A stretch of DNA of 64,000 nucleotides from Aliiglaciecola sp. LCG003 (lineage in GTDB: Bacteria > Pseudomonadota > Gammaproteobacteria > Enterobacterales > Alteromonadaceae), in assembly GCF_030316135.1 (NCBI RefSeq), contig NZ_CP128185.1, forward strand, positions 2,480,001-2,544,000. The letters are read 5' to 3'. How positions within the stretch are numbered: the stretch's first letter is position 1; each line of letters begins with the position of its first letter. The position numbers and the translations under genes are program-made. Below are positions 47,179 through 56,166 of this stretch, in pieces. Under the pieces are notes generated by a model. That model saw nothing but the letters and a program-made list of their open reading frames with translations. It searched no databases and had not been told where the DNA came from.

Positions 47179-48174
47179 ATGAAAACGCTTCTTTTTAGTA
47201 CCAAGCCCCATGACAGGCGCTATTTTGAAGCTGCCAACCAAGGTTTAGATTTATCGATTGACTATCTCGACGCACGGTTGGTAGAGAGCACTGCTTCACT
47301 ATGCGCAGGATACGACATAGTCTGTGTTTTTGTTAACGACCAATTGACTAAGGCTGTCATTGGGCAAATTGCCTCACTGGGCGTGAAGCATATTGCCTTG
47401 CGCTGTGCAGGCTTTAATAATGTAGACTTGGCAGCCGCCGAGCAGGCCGGGATCACAGTATCTCGGGTGCCCGCCTATTCGCCAGAAGCAGTTGCCGAAC
47501 ATACTATTGCATTAATGATGGTATTAAATAGAAAGATACACAAAGCCTACAATCGAGTTCGGGAAAATAACTTTATCTTAGAAGGGCTTACTGGGTTTAA
47601 TTTTCACGGCAAAATTGTTGGTGTTGTAGGTACTGGGAAAATAGGCCGTTGTGTGATCAATATATTGCGCGGCTTAGGGTGCCATGTACGCTGCTACGAT
47701 CCCCACCCAGATACTAGCTTAGAAGAGCTGCCAGATGTGCACTATGTACCGCTGAACAAGCTAATCGAAGAGTCTGATATTGTTACCCTGCATTGTCCGC
47801 TGACAGAAGAAAGCCATCATTTAATCAATCATTCGACTATCGATAAAATGAAGCACAATGTCATGCTAATTAACACGTCTCGAGGCGGGTTAATTGATAC
47901 CCAAGCCATCATAAATGGTCTTAAATCACACAAAATTGGCTATCTCGGTCTGGACGTTTATGAAATGGAGTCCGAGTTGTTTTTCCAAGATAAGTCGTCT
48001 GATATTATGCAAGATGATGTTTTTGCCCGATTATTAAGTTTTCCGAATGTGGTCATCACCGGCCATCAGGGATTCTATACCGATGAAGCGTTGCGACAAA
48101 TTGCCAGTACGACTATCAATAACTTGATGCTGGTTAACCAAGGTAATACCGACACTAACACCTTCATCGCTTGA
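47179..48174 (+). CDS. ldhA: D-lactate dehydrogenase (fermentative, LdhA-like)
   Basis: D-2-hydroxyacid dehydrogenase of about 331 residues that reduces pyruvate to D-lactate with NADH. The longer frame back to 47092 overlaps the peroxidase gene, so I set the start at 47179 (MKTLLFSTK). The NAD motif is GVVGTGKIGR, and the active-site parts are ALRCAGFNNVDL, NTSRGGLID and the final H in ITGHQGF. It is close to E. coli LdhA throughout. Confidence 0.93.
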   Translation: MKTLLFSTKPHDRRYFEAANQGLDLSIDYLDARLVESTASLCAGYDIVCVFVNDQLTKAVIGQIASLGVKHIALRCAGFNNVDLAAAEQAGITVSRVPAYSPEAVAEHTIALMMVLNRKIHKAYNRVRENNFILEGLTGFNFHGKIVGVVGTGKIGRCVINILRGLGCHVRCYDPHPDTSLEELPDVHYVPLNKLIEESDIVTLHCPLTEESHHLINHSTIDKMKHNVMLINTSRGGLIDTQAIINGLKSHKIGYLGLDVYEMESELFFQDKSSDIMQDDVFARLLSFPNVVITGHQGFYTDEALRQIASTTINNLMLVNQGNTDTNTFIA

Positions 48175-48186
48175 GATTGTTGCGCA

Positions 48187-48954
48187 TCAAGCCGTTCTTC
48201 GTAATATAATATGGAAATACTTGCCCAGCCATTTATAAGGCTCTCGAGTACCATATTCCAGTTCTAAGGATTTTATTTGCTGATACCGACTTTGTTGCAT
48301 ACTTCTATCTTGAAGATAGTCATGAAACCATCGGATCCCTGCCGTATGGATCACCTCAACTGATTTCTCGCTTAAATAGCTTAGTACCTCAGCAGGTTTT
48401 AACGCATTATTAGGGTTCAATCTCACCGTATTTTTATTCTTCAGTCCCGCTTCAACATAATCAAAGTTTCCGTATAGCAGATTACCAAATCGGTGTGCAT
48501 CTTGATTGAAGAAACTTATTGATAGGACGCCACCAACTCTGACCATACTGAGCATTTTTTCAATGGCCTCGAAAGGTGATACTAACCATTCTAAAACGGC
48601 ATGGCAGATAAGCAGATCATAGTGTTTTGAGTCAGGCAACTCGGTCAAACTACCGCAATTAAATTCAATATTGCTCAGCTGCGCTAAATTGCTCTTTGCC
48701 AATAATACGGCTTGTTCAGAGATATCATTATAGGTTAATCGATGATTGTATTTTGCTAAGGCTTCGCACATGATACCTGTGCCGCCTCCCACATCTATAA
48801 TATCAAGCGACCTTTCCGCAAGGTTGATATACTGTTGCAAATAATGCAGCAGTAATTCATGGCGCAATTGACCCTTAGTTGAGCCGTAGATATTATTTGC
48901 AAATTTGTCGATGATAGCGTCGAAGCTTTGATCGGTGTTTTTATTCATAACCAC
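48187..48954 (-). CDS. cmoM: tRNA 5-carboxymethoxyuridine methyltransferase
   Basis: SAM-dependent methyltransferase of 255 residues that methylates cmo5U34 to mcmo5U in wobble positions of certain tRNAs. It matches E. coli CmoM (SmtA) along its length: KFANNIYGSTKGQLRHELL at the start, DVGGGTG as motif I, CHAVLEWLVSP, NFDYVEAGL and RWFHDYLQDR. It lies divergent from elyC with only 31 bases between starts; E. coli also has these genes side by side. Confidence 0.93.
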   Translation of the reverse strand: MVMNKNTDQSFDAIIDKFANNIYGSTKGQLRHELLLHYLQQYINLAERSLDIIDVGGGTGIMCEALAKYNHRLTYNDISEQAVLLAKSNLAQLSNIEFNCGSLTELPDSKHYDLLICHAVLEWLVSPFEAIEKMLSMVRVGGVLSISFFNQDAHRFGNLLYGNFDYVEAGLKNKNTVRLNPNNALKPAEVLSYLSEKSVEVIHTAGIRWFHDYLQDRSMQQSRYQQIKSLELEYGTREPYKWLGKYFHIILRRTA

Positions 48955-48985
48955 TTTACATACATTCAGATAAGGCCAATCTTAC

Positions 48986-49747
48986 GTGGATTTCTTCATT
49001 ATTAAAAAACTATTAGGTGTTTTGCTGATGCCCATGCCCTTCATTTTGCTGTTACTGTTGCTGGGAATGTATTTTTTACTCCGAAATAAACAGACCAAAG
49101 CCTTGGTATTTCTAGGTAGCGCAAGCTGTTTGTTATTTGTCATCTCATTTAGCCCAGTCCCCAATGCGCTGTTATATGATCTGGAACGAGAGTATCCGCA
49201 ATTTGATGTATCAAACAAAGTTGACGTAATTGTGGTGTTAGGTTGCAATCATGTAAATGACCGGGCATTACCTATCACCTCGCAAATGTCTAGATGTTCA
49301 GTTGTTCGGGCGACTGAAGCTATGCGTATTTTACAATTTAACCCCAATGCTAGCATTATTACCTCCGGCAACCTGGGTAATGAACCTTTTAGCAACGCAT
49401 ACATGAATAAAGAGTTCTTAGTTGCGATGGGCGTACCTGCAAATAAAATCTTCGAAGTGGAGAAATCCCGTGACACCGAAGATGAAGCGGCGAATTTGGC
49501 CACTAGACTGACTCATAAAAAGTTTGCTCTGGTGACGGCAGCGACCCATATGAAACGCTCAATGTACCTCTTCCAGCACCAAAACCTTAACCCTATCCCC
49601 GCCCCTACAGATCATTTAGTCAGAGAATCCGATGTCCCTGGCCTAGGCTATTATTTTCCCCAAGCCAGAAATATCATTCATACCGAACGTTGGTGGTATG
49701 AGAAAATGGGCAATATGTGGATCAGCCTAAAAAGTTGGTTTGACTAA
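48986..49747 (+). CDS. elyC: Envelope biogenesis factor ElyC (DUF218)
   Basis: Inner-membrane protein of 253 residues. Two N-terminal helices (IIKKLLGVLLMPMPFILLLL and ALVFLGSASCLLFVISF) precede a periplasmic DUF218 domain with VDVIVVLGC, SRDTEDEAANLA and VTAATHMKRSMYLFQ. In E. coli ElyC is needed for peptidoglycan and enterobacterial common antigen lipid-carrier balance. Its stop overlaps that of the convergent Nif3-like gene by four bases. Confidence 0.9.
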   Translation: MDFFIIKKLLGVLLMPMPFILLLLLLGMYFLLRNKQTKALVFLGSASCLLFVISFSPVPNALLYDLEREYPQFDVSNKVDVIVVLGCNHVNDRALPITSQMSRCSVVRATEAMRILQFNPNASIITSGNLGNEPFSNAYMNKEFLVAMGVPANKIFEVEKSRDTEDEAANLATRLTHKKFALVTAATHMKRSMYLFQHQNLNPIPAPTDHLVRESDVPGLGYYFPQARNIIHTERWWYEKMGNMWISLKSWFD

Positions 49748-50505
49748 ACGGGATTATCCACGTCAACAAATTCGGTTTCAAGATCAAATTGTTGGGACAA
49801 ATGCAGCGCTATGGCTTTAGCGCCATAACGCTCAGTGGCATGGTGGCCGGCGGCGATGAAATGAATATTCATTTCTCGTGCGGTATGCACCGTTTGCTCT
49901 GAAGCTTCACCGGTAATAAAAGCATCTATACCTTGTTCAGCGGCCATTTCGATAAAACTTTGGCCACCACCGGTGCACCAAGCAACGGTTTTGATCTGGT
50001 GTTCCCCTCCATCAACTACTAGTGGCTTTCGCTGTAGCACAGTGGTCACTTTTGCTTCTAAGGCTGCTAGTGAGATAGGCTGAGCAAATATCCCCTGCAT
50101 TGCCACGCTAACTGGATTGTCGAGTTCTAACCCCCCTGTTGTTTCAATATCCAATAGCTTTGCTAACTGGGCGTTATTGCCCAACTGGGGGTGAATATCC
50201 AAGGGCAAATGATATCCAAACAAATTGATGTCGTGAGTCAATAAGGCTTTCAGTCGATTACGCTTCATACCCCTTATGCACGGGTCCTCGCCACGCCAAA
50301 AATAACCATGATGGACAAAAATCGCATCTGCCTGTTGGCTAATTGCATAGTCAATCAGTTGCTGTGAAGCGGTCACCCCTGTGATGATTTTATTTATGTG
50401 CTGTTTACCTTCAACTTGCAAACCATTAGGGCCATAATCTTTTAATCTGGCTGGTTTGAGTAAATCGTTAAGATAATGAAGAAGCGCTTGATTGGTTATA
50501 CTCAT
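49744..50505 (-). CDS. Nif3-like dinuclear metal-centre protein (YbgI type)
   Basis: Protein of 253 residues of the Nif3/DUF34 family, hexameric with a two-metal site. Ligand boxes are visible: FVHHGYFW, YHLPLDIHPQLGNN, and a late AAGHHATERYGAKAIA. Its activity is still debated (a GTP cyclohydrolase-like or metal chaperone role has been proposed). It is convergent with elyC. Confidence 0.9.
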   Translation of the reverse strand: MSITNQALLHYLNDLLKPARLKDYGPNGLQVEGKQHINKIITGVTASQQLIDYAISQQADAIFVHHGYFWRGEDPCIRGMKRNRLKALLTHDINLFGYHLPLDIHPQLGNNAQLAKLLDIETTGGLELDNPVSVAMQGIFAQPISLAALEAKVTTVLQRKPLVVDGGEHQIKTVAWCTGGGQSFIEMAAEQGIDAFITGEASEQTVHTAREMNIHFIAAGHHATERYGAKAIALHLSQQFDLETEFVDVDNPV

Positions 50506-50635
50506 GGTGACCCTTTTTGTAACATTATATGCATTTCCGATACAAATTTGTCGAAATTAGACATTATTCTAAAAACAAGGTATAAAAGCCAACGATGAAT
50601 ATCAATTAATATTAACTAAGGGTGTCGACTACACA

Positions 50636-50977
50636 ATGAGTAATCTGGATAAAGACCAAGTTATTGAAAAATTTACTGAAGCTTACAAAGCAGCCCATGG
50701 AAAAGCACCAACTATCGAAGCAAAAGGTGGTTGGTATAGCGTTAATGGTGAAAAAAATGTCCGATTAGCTGCATTAGAAGAAATGACATCTGAGCTATCT
50801 TCTGGGTCTGCCAGCGAAAAACCTGCAGCAGCCCCTAAAGAAGCGAGCAAAGCTAAAGCCAAACCGGCAGCCAAAGCTAAGCCAGCAAAGAAAAAAACCA
50901 AAAGCAATTTTTCAGTCAAAGCTTATTGGGCAGAACAAATAGAATCTCGTAATCCAGGTTCGAAACAACCTCGATAA
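50636..50977 (+). CDS. Small basic SyrB-like protein with a histone-H1-like tail
   Basis: Protein of 113 residues. The N-terminal 60 residues look folded (EKFTEAYKAAHGKAPTIE, GGWYSVNGEKNVRLAAL). They are followed by a low-complexity stretch of A, K and P (about 72-90) as in bacterial H1-like DNA-binding tails. The last 20 residues return to normal composition (FSVKAYWAEQIESRNPG). It resembles proteins annotated SyrB-like in marine gammaproteobacteria. DNA binding is inference. It has its own terminator at 50999. Confidence 0.75.
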   Translation: MSNLDKDQVIEKFTEAYKAAHGKAPTIEAKGGWYSVNGEKNVRLAALEEMTSELSSGSASEKPAAAPKEASKAKAKPAAKAKPAKKKTKSNFSVKAYWAEQIESRNPGSKQPR

Positions 50978-50998
50978 TTAGAAGGTACAAAATACTAG

Positions 50999-51023
50999 AA
51001 ACGGCTTTTGAAGCCGTTTTTTT
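50999..51023 (+). terminator. Terminator after the SyrB-like gene
   Basis: AAACGGCTT (50999-51007) and AAGCCGTTT (51011-51019) form a perfect nine-pair stem that runs into seven T. It begins 21 bases after the stop. Confidence 0.9.
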
Positions 51024-51063
51024 GTTTCTATCAGCCATCTATTGCAGTTAAGAAGGTACAACA

Positions 51064-52890
51064 ATGAACATAAGATTAGATAAATGCACAGTGGTGGTGG
51101 TCGCCGCACTTTGCCTCAGCGCCTGTGGCGACAAGCAAGTCGTCTCTAAAGAAGTGCCCACTCCATTGACCGCTAAAGACGCCAAAGATTTTGTTGATAA
51201 AGCCCAACAAGACATTGCCACATTACAACTTCCCGCCGCGCAAGCTGAGTGGGCATATCAGACTTATATTAATCAAGACACCGCTGCACTTAGTGCTTAT
51301 ATGTCTGAGAAGATCACCGCCACAGTGTCTGGGCTGGCCAAAGAATCAGCCAAATTTAATCAAATAGAAGTTGACACAGATACCCGTCGCAAACTCAATT
51401 TAATGCGTAATGGCCTAGTTATGCCGGCCCCAGCCGACCCAGATAAGTCAGCACGCTTAGCCGAGTTAGGGTCCCAACTTTCCGGTATGTATGGCAGTGG
51501 TAAGTATTGCCGAAGTGAAGAAGAGTGTTTCAGACTGACCGACATGTCAAATATCATGGCCACCGAACGAGATCCAAAATTATTGTTAGAGATGTGGCAA
51601 GGTTGGCGAGAGGTTTCTCCGCCAATGAAAGACTTATATGTAGAACAAACTGAGTTGGCCAATTTAGGTTCTCAAGAACTTGGTTTCGAGGATACTAGCG
51701 AATTGTGGCGTGGTGCTTATGATATGCCAGCCGATGATTTTGCAGTCGAATTAGACCGTTTGTGGGGTCAAGTAAAACCTTTTTACGAAGCCCTTCATTG
51801 TCACGTTCGAGCGGAATTAGGTGAAGAGTACGGCGAACAAGTAGTTCCGCAAGACCAGCCTATTCCAGCCCATCTACTAGGCAACATGTGGGGCCAAACT
51901 TGGGGAAATATCTACGACATAGTCAAACCCGATGAGAAGCTCGATGTGATAGATGTCACGGCCGCGCTGGATGAGCATAACTACGATGAAGTTAAAATGG
52001 TCAAACAAGCGGAGTCATTCTTTTCTTCTTTAGGTTTTGAGCCTCTACCAGAGACCTTTTGGCAACGTTCACTGTTTACTCAGCCAGCCGATAGAGATGT
52101 AGTTTGCCATGCATCAGCTTGGAATTTGGATAATAAAGACGATCTTCGCATCAAAATGTGTATTCAGAAAACCGGTGAAGAGTTTGCCGTTATCCATCAC
52201 GAACTGGGTCATAACTATTATCAACGAGCGTACAATCAATTACCTTTGTTGTATCAAGGTTCAGCTAACGATGGCTTCCATGAAGCTATTGGTGACACTA
52301 TAGCTTTATCAATTACACCCAAATATTTAAAAGAAATTGGTTTGGTAGATACTGTACCTGATGCGTCAAACGACATTGGTATGTTACTCAAATTAGCCTT
52401 GGATAAAATTGCCTTTGTGCCATTCGGATTAATGGTTGACCAATGGCGTTGGAAGGTGTTTTCAGGCGAAATCAAGCCAGAAGATTATAATACCGCTTGG
52501 TGGGAATTGAGAGAGAAATATCAGGGTCTACAATCACCCATTGAACGACCTGCGGATGCTTTCGATCCCGGCGCAAAGTATCATGTTCCGGCTAATACGC
52601 CTTACACCCGATACTTCCTTGCACACATTTTACAATTTCAATTTCACAAATCCCTTTGTGAAATAGCCGGAGATAAAGGACCGGTGCACCGCTGTTCTAT
52701 TTATGGTAGTAAAGATGCAGGCACAGCCCTCAACGCCATGTTAGAGATGGGGCAAAGTCAGCCCTGGCAGCAAGCGCTTGAAACCTTGACAGGTAAAGAT
52801 CAAATGGATGCAACGGCAGTACTAGATTACTTTGCCCCGCTGAAAGTCTGGTTGGATGAACAAAATAAAAACCGTCAATGTGGATGGTGA
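51064..52890 (+). CDS. M2-family peptidyl-dipeptidase lipoprotein (ACE homologue)
   Basis: Zinc dipeptidyl carboxypeptidase of 608 residues, a bacterial relative of angiotensin-converting enzyme. The first residues form a lipoprotein signal ending LSAC at Cys21. The HExxH motif is in VIHHELGHNYYQ, and the third ligand glutamate is in GFHEAIGD. Chloride-site and substrate boxes of the M2 fold (MGQ..W, YTRYFLAHILQFQFHKS) are present. It acts on peptides in the periplasm or at the surface. Single gene between two terminators. Confidence 0.92.
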   Translation: MNIRLDKCTVVVVAALCLSACGDKQVVSKEVPTPLTAKDAKDFVDKAQQDIATLQLPAAQAEWAYQTYINQDTAALSAYMSEKITATVSGLAKESAKFNQIEVDTDTRRKLNLMRNGLVMPAPADPDKSARLAELGSQLSGMYGSGKYCRSEEECFRLTDMSNIMATERDPKLLLEMWQGWREVSPPMKDLYVEQTELANLGSQELGFEDTSELWRGAYDMPADDFAVELDRLWGQVKPFYEALHCHVRAELGEEYGEQVVPQDQPIPAHLLGNMWGQTWGNIYDIVKPDEKLDVIDVTAALDEHNYDEVKMVKQAESFFSSLGFEPLPETFWQRSLFTQPADRDVVCHASAWNLDNKDDLRIKMCIQKTGEEFAVIHHELGHNYYQRAYNQLPLLYQGSANDGFHEAIGDTIALSITPKYLKEIGLVDTVPDASNDIGMLLKLALDKIAFVPFGLMVDQWRWKVFSGEIKPEDYNTAWWELREKYQGLQSPIERPADAFDPGAKYHVPANTPYTRYFLAHILQFQFHKSLCEIAGDKGPVHRCSIYGSKDAGTALNAMLEMGQSQPWQQALETLTGKDQMDATAVLDYFAPLKVWLDEQNKNRQCGW

Positions 52891-52925
52891 TAGATACTTA
52901 TTCTGAATAGTTATCCCTAAATGCC

Positions 52926-52954
52926 AAAAGCACCTCAACAGAGGTGCTTTTTTT
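52926..52954 (+). terminator. Strong terminator after the M2 peptidase gene
   Basis: AAAAGCACCTC (52926-52936) and GAGGTGCTTTT (52941-52951) form a perfect eleven-pair stem with an AACA loop and a T run. Confidence 0.9.
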
Positions 52955-52981
52955 ATGGCGTTAAATTTTGGATAAATTTAA

Positions 52982-54348
52982 CTAAATTGATGGCCCAGCT
53001 AAATCGTCCAATGTAATCAGTTGTGGTGGCATATCAGCCTCACCATTCACCGCTATCGCTGTGTATACTCCTCCCCCGTCTAAACTCAAAACTGGTGTTT
53101 CAATCACAGCTTCTTTGCTTCCTGTAGCAGTGACGGTCACTACGTAATCGCCCGCTGCCAAACTGACATAACCTGTATCGGTGAGTGCTCCAGTACTGTA
53201 ATCAATATTTACGAAACTAGGCTCCACTGCAATAATGCCGCCATCCGACGTGATATATAAATCAACTGCCCCGGCCGCAGAGGCGGCATGAATGATCCTT
53301 ACCTTGGCTTCAGTTGCCACAGAACGTGGCATATCAGTGACAAGATCGAGGTCGGCGTTGGCAAGGGTATTGTTGGCTATTGCAGTATAAATTTTACCAG
53401 ACTCTAATGTCACAGGCGCGTCGTCGATGGCAACAATATTATTATCTGCGTCAGCCACTACATCTATAGTGTAAGACGCTGCGCCTATATTGATATACTC
53501 AGAAAATTGGGTGAATTGAGGACCGTCGAACAATACAATTTCATTGTTTGCTATGACATCAACCGCTGGTGCGTCAGCGATACCGTGAACCACACGTAAA
53601 TCTGACCCCGAATTGACGTCCAACACTTGTCCTGCCCCAGCATCATCGATTATTAGTAAAGTAACCGGCGATCCGCCTGCCGCGACACTTTGAGTGGCTG
53701 CCACGACCAAATCTGCGCCATCAGTTAAGCTCAATGTCCCAGAGTCGTAAATCACCTCCGTCGCACCTGCTAAGGTAATACGCACTTGATAATCGCCAGC
53801 TGCGACCTCTGTCTGCCCAGTAAAATCTCTAAAGTCTGCGGTGACCAAAGGTTGAGCTGTTGTGATATCGTCCCCGGGGGTCGTAACATATATGTCTACC
53901 GCTGGCGCATTAGGCGCGACATGCACGATTTGTACTCGAGCATTGCCAGCTGAAACGGCCGTAATCGGATTAGCCAAAATTAATGGCTCTACGTCCTGGG
54001 CAACCGTATCAATAGCAAATACGTTGTATAAGGTATCTTGTTCAAGCAGCAGTGTTTCGTTGATGACGTCCATATTGCCACCTGGGATGACAGCTTCTAC
54101 ACGAACATCGTAACTACCAGCATCAACTTCAATGGTTTCGGAGCCCTCTTGATAGTCAACATTTTCAAGGCCAGCTAAAATACTGCCACTGGCGTATACA
54201 TTGACAGGTGGCGCGTCGGGTGCAGCATGAATTACTCTCACGCTAGTTTTAGCTTGAGGGGAGTTACAACTTCATCGTCGTCATTATTACAGCCCACTAA
54301 CGCAAACGAAAACACCGTCATCAGGGTAAATATTTTTATCGATTTCAT
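52982..54348 (-). pseudogene. DUF4397-repeat lipoprotein with a one-base frameshift near the start
   Basis: The start at 54348 follows AAGGTG and encodes a lipoprotein signal, MKSIKIFTLMTVFSFALVGC, then an acidic NNDDDE linker. The frame stops soon after. One base away, the frame picks up at V-R-V-I-H-A-A-P-D and stays open to 52982, giving four DUF4397 repeats of about 100 residues (each begins like RVIHAAPDAPPVNVY). Adding one C to the GGGG/CCCC run at 54258-54261 rejoins the parts as TPPQAKTSVRVIHAAPD. Cell-surface, Ig-like repeat protein; binding partner unknown. Confidence 0.8.
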
Positions 54349-54351
54349 CAT

Positions 54352-54496
54352 TATCACCTTCTGTTTATCAACATTGATCCTTACGCTGTAAAAATTTTAG
54401 AAGATCAGAGAAAGGTAAATAATTTATTATTTGTTATTCATCTTATTGTATTTAGTATTAAAAATTCGAGGTGATATTTGAAGTCATTTTTACTAA
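54352..54496. other. AT-rich stretch upstream of the DUF4397 gene
   Basis: Strongly AT-rich and without coding frames. It must hold the DUF4397 promoter and forms the left edge of the tail-sheath fragment. Confidence 0.4.
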
Positions 54497-54811
54497 AGGC
54501 GAATAAATCATAAAATTAGGTTAGAGCAATCGATAGCATTAGCCGTTAAGGCTTTTGTATTTCAGCCAAACGAGCCTCCGACCTGGCCACTGATAAAAAA
54601 TATGGTATCTAATTTTTTGACCGATATTTGGAAACAAGGTGGACTGGTAGGCGTTAAGCCTAGCGATGCTTTCTATGTCAACATAGGATTAAACCAATCG
54701 ATGACCAGCCAAGACATAGAGGATGGCATGTTTCGTATCTCTTTTGCGGTTGCAGTTAACAAACCAGCGGAATTTATCCTAATTAACATTCAACAAAAAA
54801 TGCACGATTGA
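54497..54811 (+). pseudogene. Orphan C-terminal fragment of a phage-type tail sheath protein
   Basis: The frame is open from 54497 to the stop at 54809-54811, about 104 codons, and has no proper start. It matches the C-terminal domain of contractile tail sheaths: AFVFQPNEPPTWPLIKNM, then FLTDIWKQGGLVGVKPSDAF, NQSMTSQDIEDG and the closing NKPAEFILINIQQKM. The N-terminal two thirds of a sheath (over 300 residues) are absent, and no tube, baseplate, spike or ATPase gene lies nearby. I read it as the scar of a lost prophage, tailocin or extracellular contractile injection system. Only the ATG at 54602 would give a free peptide (69 residues). Confidence 0.75.
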
Positions 54812-54867
54812 GAATGTAGCTAACTAACAATATTTCAACATGTTATAAATAGAAGCTCAATATAAAA

Positions 54868-54903
54868 AACCCGACTTGAGCTGGATAAAGCTCAAATCGG
54901 GTT
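54868..54903. terminator. Long hairpin between the sheath fragment and sohB
   Basis: AACCCGACTTGAGCT (54868-54882) pairs with AGCTCAAATCGGGTT (54889-54903), fifteen positions with one mismatch and a six-base loop. It is flanked by A on the left and TGCTTTG on the right. Most likely the sohB terminator. Confidence 0.75.
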
Positions 54904-54971
54904 GCTTTGTAGGATGAACAAATTAACCAGAGCTAACTTGATCATCAACCGCGATACTTAAAACATTCGCA

Positions 54972-56000
54972 CTATTTAAAAATCGTTTGGCCTTTTGACC
55001 AGAGTTTAATTAATGCTGATTCAATTCCAGTTGACGCCGCCATACCCAAGCGTTCTGCCACACTTTTCTTCTTGGAATATTTCACTGAATAAATCTTATG
55101 GCTGGTTAACTTGTTCAACAAAAAATCATCTGAAGTTTGGATTTCATCTACCAAGCCTAGCTCTTGTGCTTTAGCACCATACCAGTACTCGCCTGTTGCG
55201 ACTCTGTCGATATCCAATTGCTGGCGATGTGAAGACACAAAGTCTTTGAACATCACATGCACTTCTTCCAATTCTTGCTTGAACTTTTCACGTCCCTGAT
55301 CATTGTTTTCACCAAACATAGTCAGCGTTCGTTTAAAATCCCCAGCAGTGTGTTGTTCAAATTCGATATTATTGCGTTTTAATAACTTATTGAAATTAGG
55401 TAGTTGGGCAATCACACCAATTGAACCTATAATGGCAAACTTGGCACTCAAAACATGGTCAGCTACGCAGGCCATCATGTATCCGCCACTTGCCGCGACT
55501 TTGTCTACCGCTACCGTTAGGTGAATGTCACGGTCTTTTAAACGTTGTAATTGAGACGCGGCTAAGCCATAACCATGTACCACCCCCCCGCCACTTTCAA
55601 GCCTAACTAATACTTCATCCTGCTTTTGCGCACTGCACAAAATCGCGGTGACTTCTTCGCGTAAACTATCAACTTCGTGCGCGTCCATTGAGCCTTTGAA
55701 GTCGACTACAAACAAATTCGCTTTATGATCTTTATCCGCATCTTTAGCTTTCTTGGCTGCTTTTTCAGCTTTCTTTTCATCTTTTTGTTGCTGTTTCAAC
55801 TCAGATTTGTCTAGCAGCAAGTGCTTTGCATGCTGTTTCAACTCTTCAATTTGCTCAGACAAAGATTTAATTTCGAGCTGTCCTGATCCCTGTTTTTGTT
55901 TTGCTGCTAAGGCAATTATGCCTCCTACAACCAATAGTATTGCTACAACAATAGTAATAGCTTTGGCAGCAAACAAACCGTATTGAAATAAAAACTCCAA
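54972..56000 (-). CDS. sohB: Signal-peptide-peptidase-like protease SohB
   Basis: S49-family inner-membrane serine protease of 342 residues. An N-terminal helix (AKAITIVVAILLVVGGIIAL) anchors it, and a K/E-rich coiled coil (about 40-90) follows. The catalytic region has SGGGVVHGYG, VDKVAASGGYMMAC with the nucleophile serine, and IIGSIGVIAQ. It matches E. coli SohB in length and layout. Alone between two terminators. Confidence 0.93.
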   Translation of the reverse strand: MEFLFQYGLFAAKAITIVVAILLVVGGIIALAAKQKQGSGQLEIKSLSEQIEELKQHAKHLLLDKSELKQQQKDEKKAEKAAKKAKDADKDHKANLFVVDFKGSMDAHEVDSLREEVTAILCSAQKQDEVLVRLESGGGVVHGYGLAASQLQRLKDRDIHLTVAVDKVAASGGYMMACVADHVLSAKFAIIGSIGVIAQLPNFNKLLKRNNIEFEQHTAGDFKRTLTMFGENNDQGREKFKQELEEVHVMFKDFVSSHRQQLDIDRVATGEYWYGAKAQELGLVDEIQTSDDFLLNKLTSHKIYSVKYSKKKSVAERLGMAASTGIESALIKLWSKGQTIFK

Positions 56001-56114
56001 ATGACACTCCTAGTTAAAAAATAATACCTGATGGTTATGGGGCTATTTTTGCTAATTAAAACCCAGATTTGCAGACAAGATACATGATCAGGGCTTTTTT
56101 ACCAATTTCACATA

Positions 56115-56145
56115 AAAAAAGCCAAGTCAGTGACTTGGCTTTTTT
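56115..56145 (-). terminator. Strong bidirectional terminator after the VolA-like lipase
   Basis: AAAAAAGCCAAGTCA and TGACTTGGCTTTTTT (56115-56145) form a perfect stem with A and T tails on both sides. It begins about 20 bases beyond the lipase stop. Confidence 0.9.
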
Positions 56146-56166
56146 GTTATTCTGACCAGCTAGAAA

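Noticed and set aside
54497..54811. Complete prophage around the sheath fragment
   Set aside because: Neighbouring genes are chromosomal (DUF4397, sohB), and no integrase, capsid or other tail gene is present.
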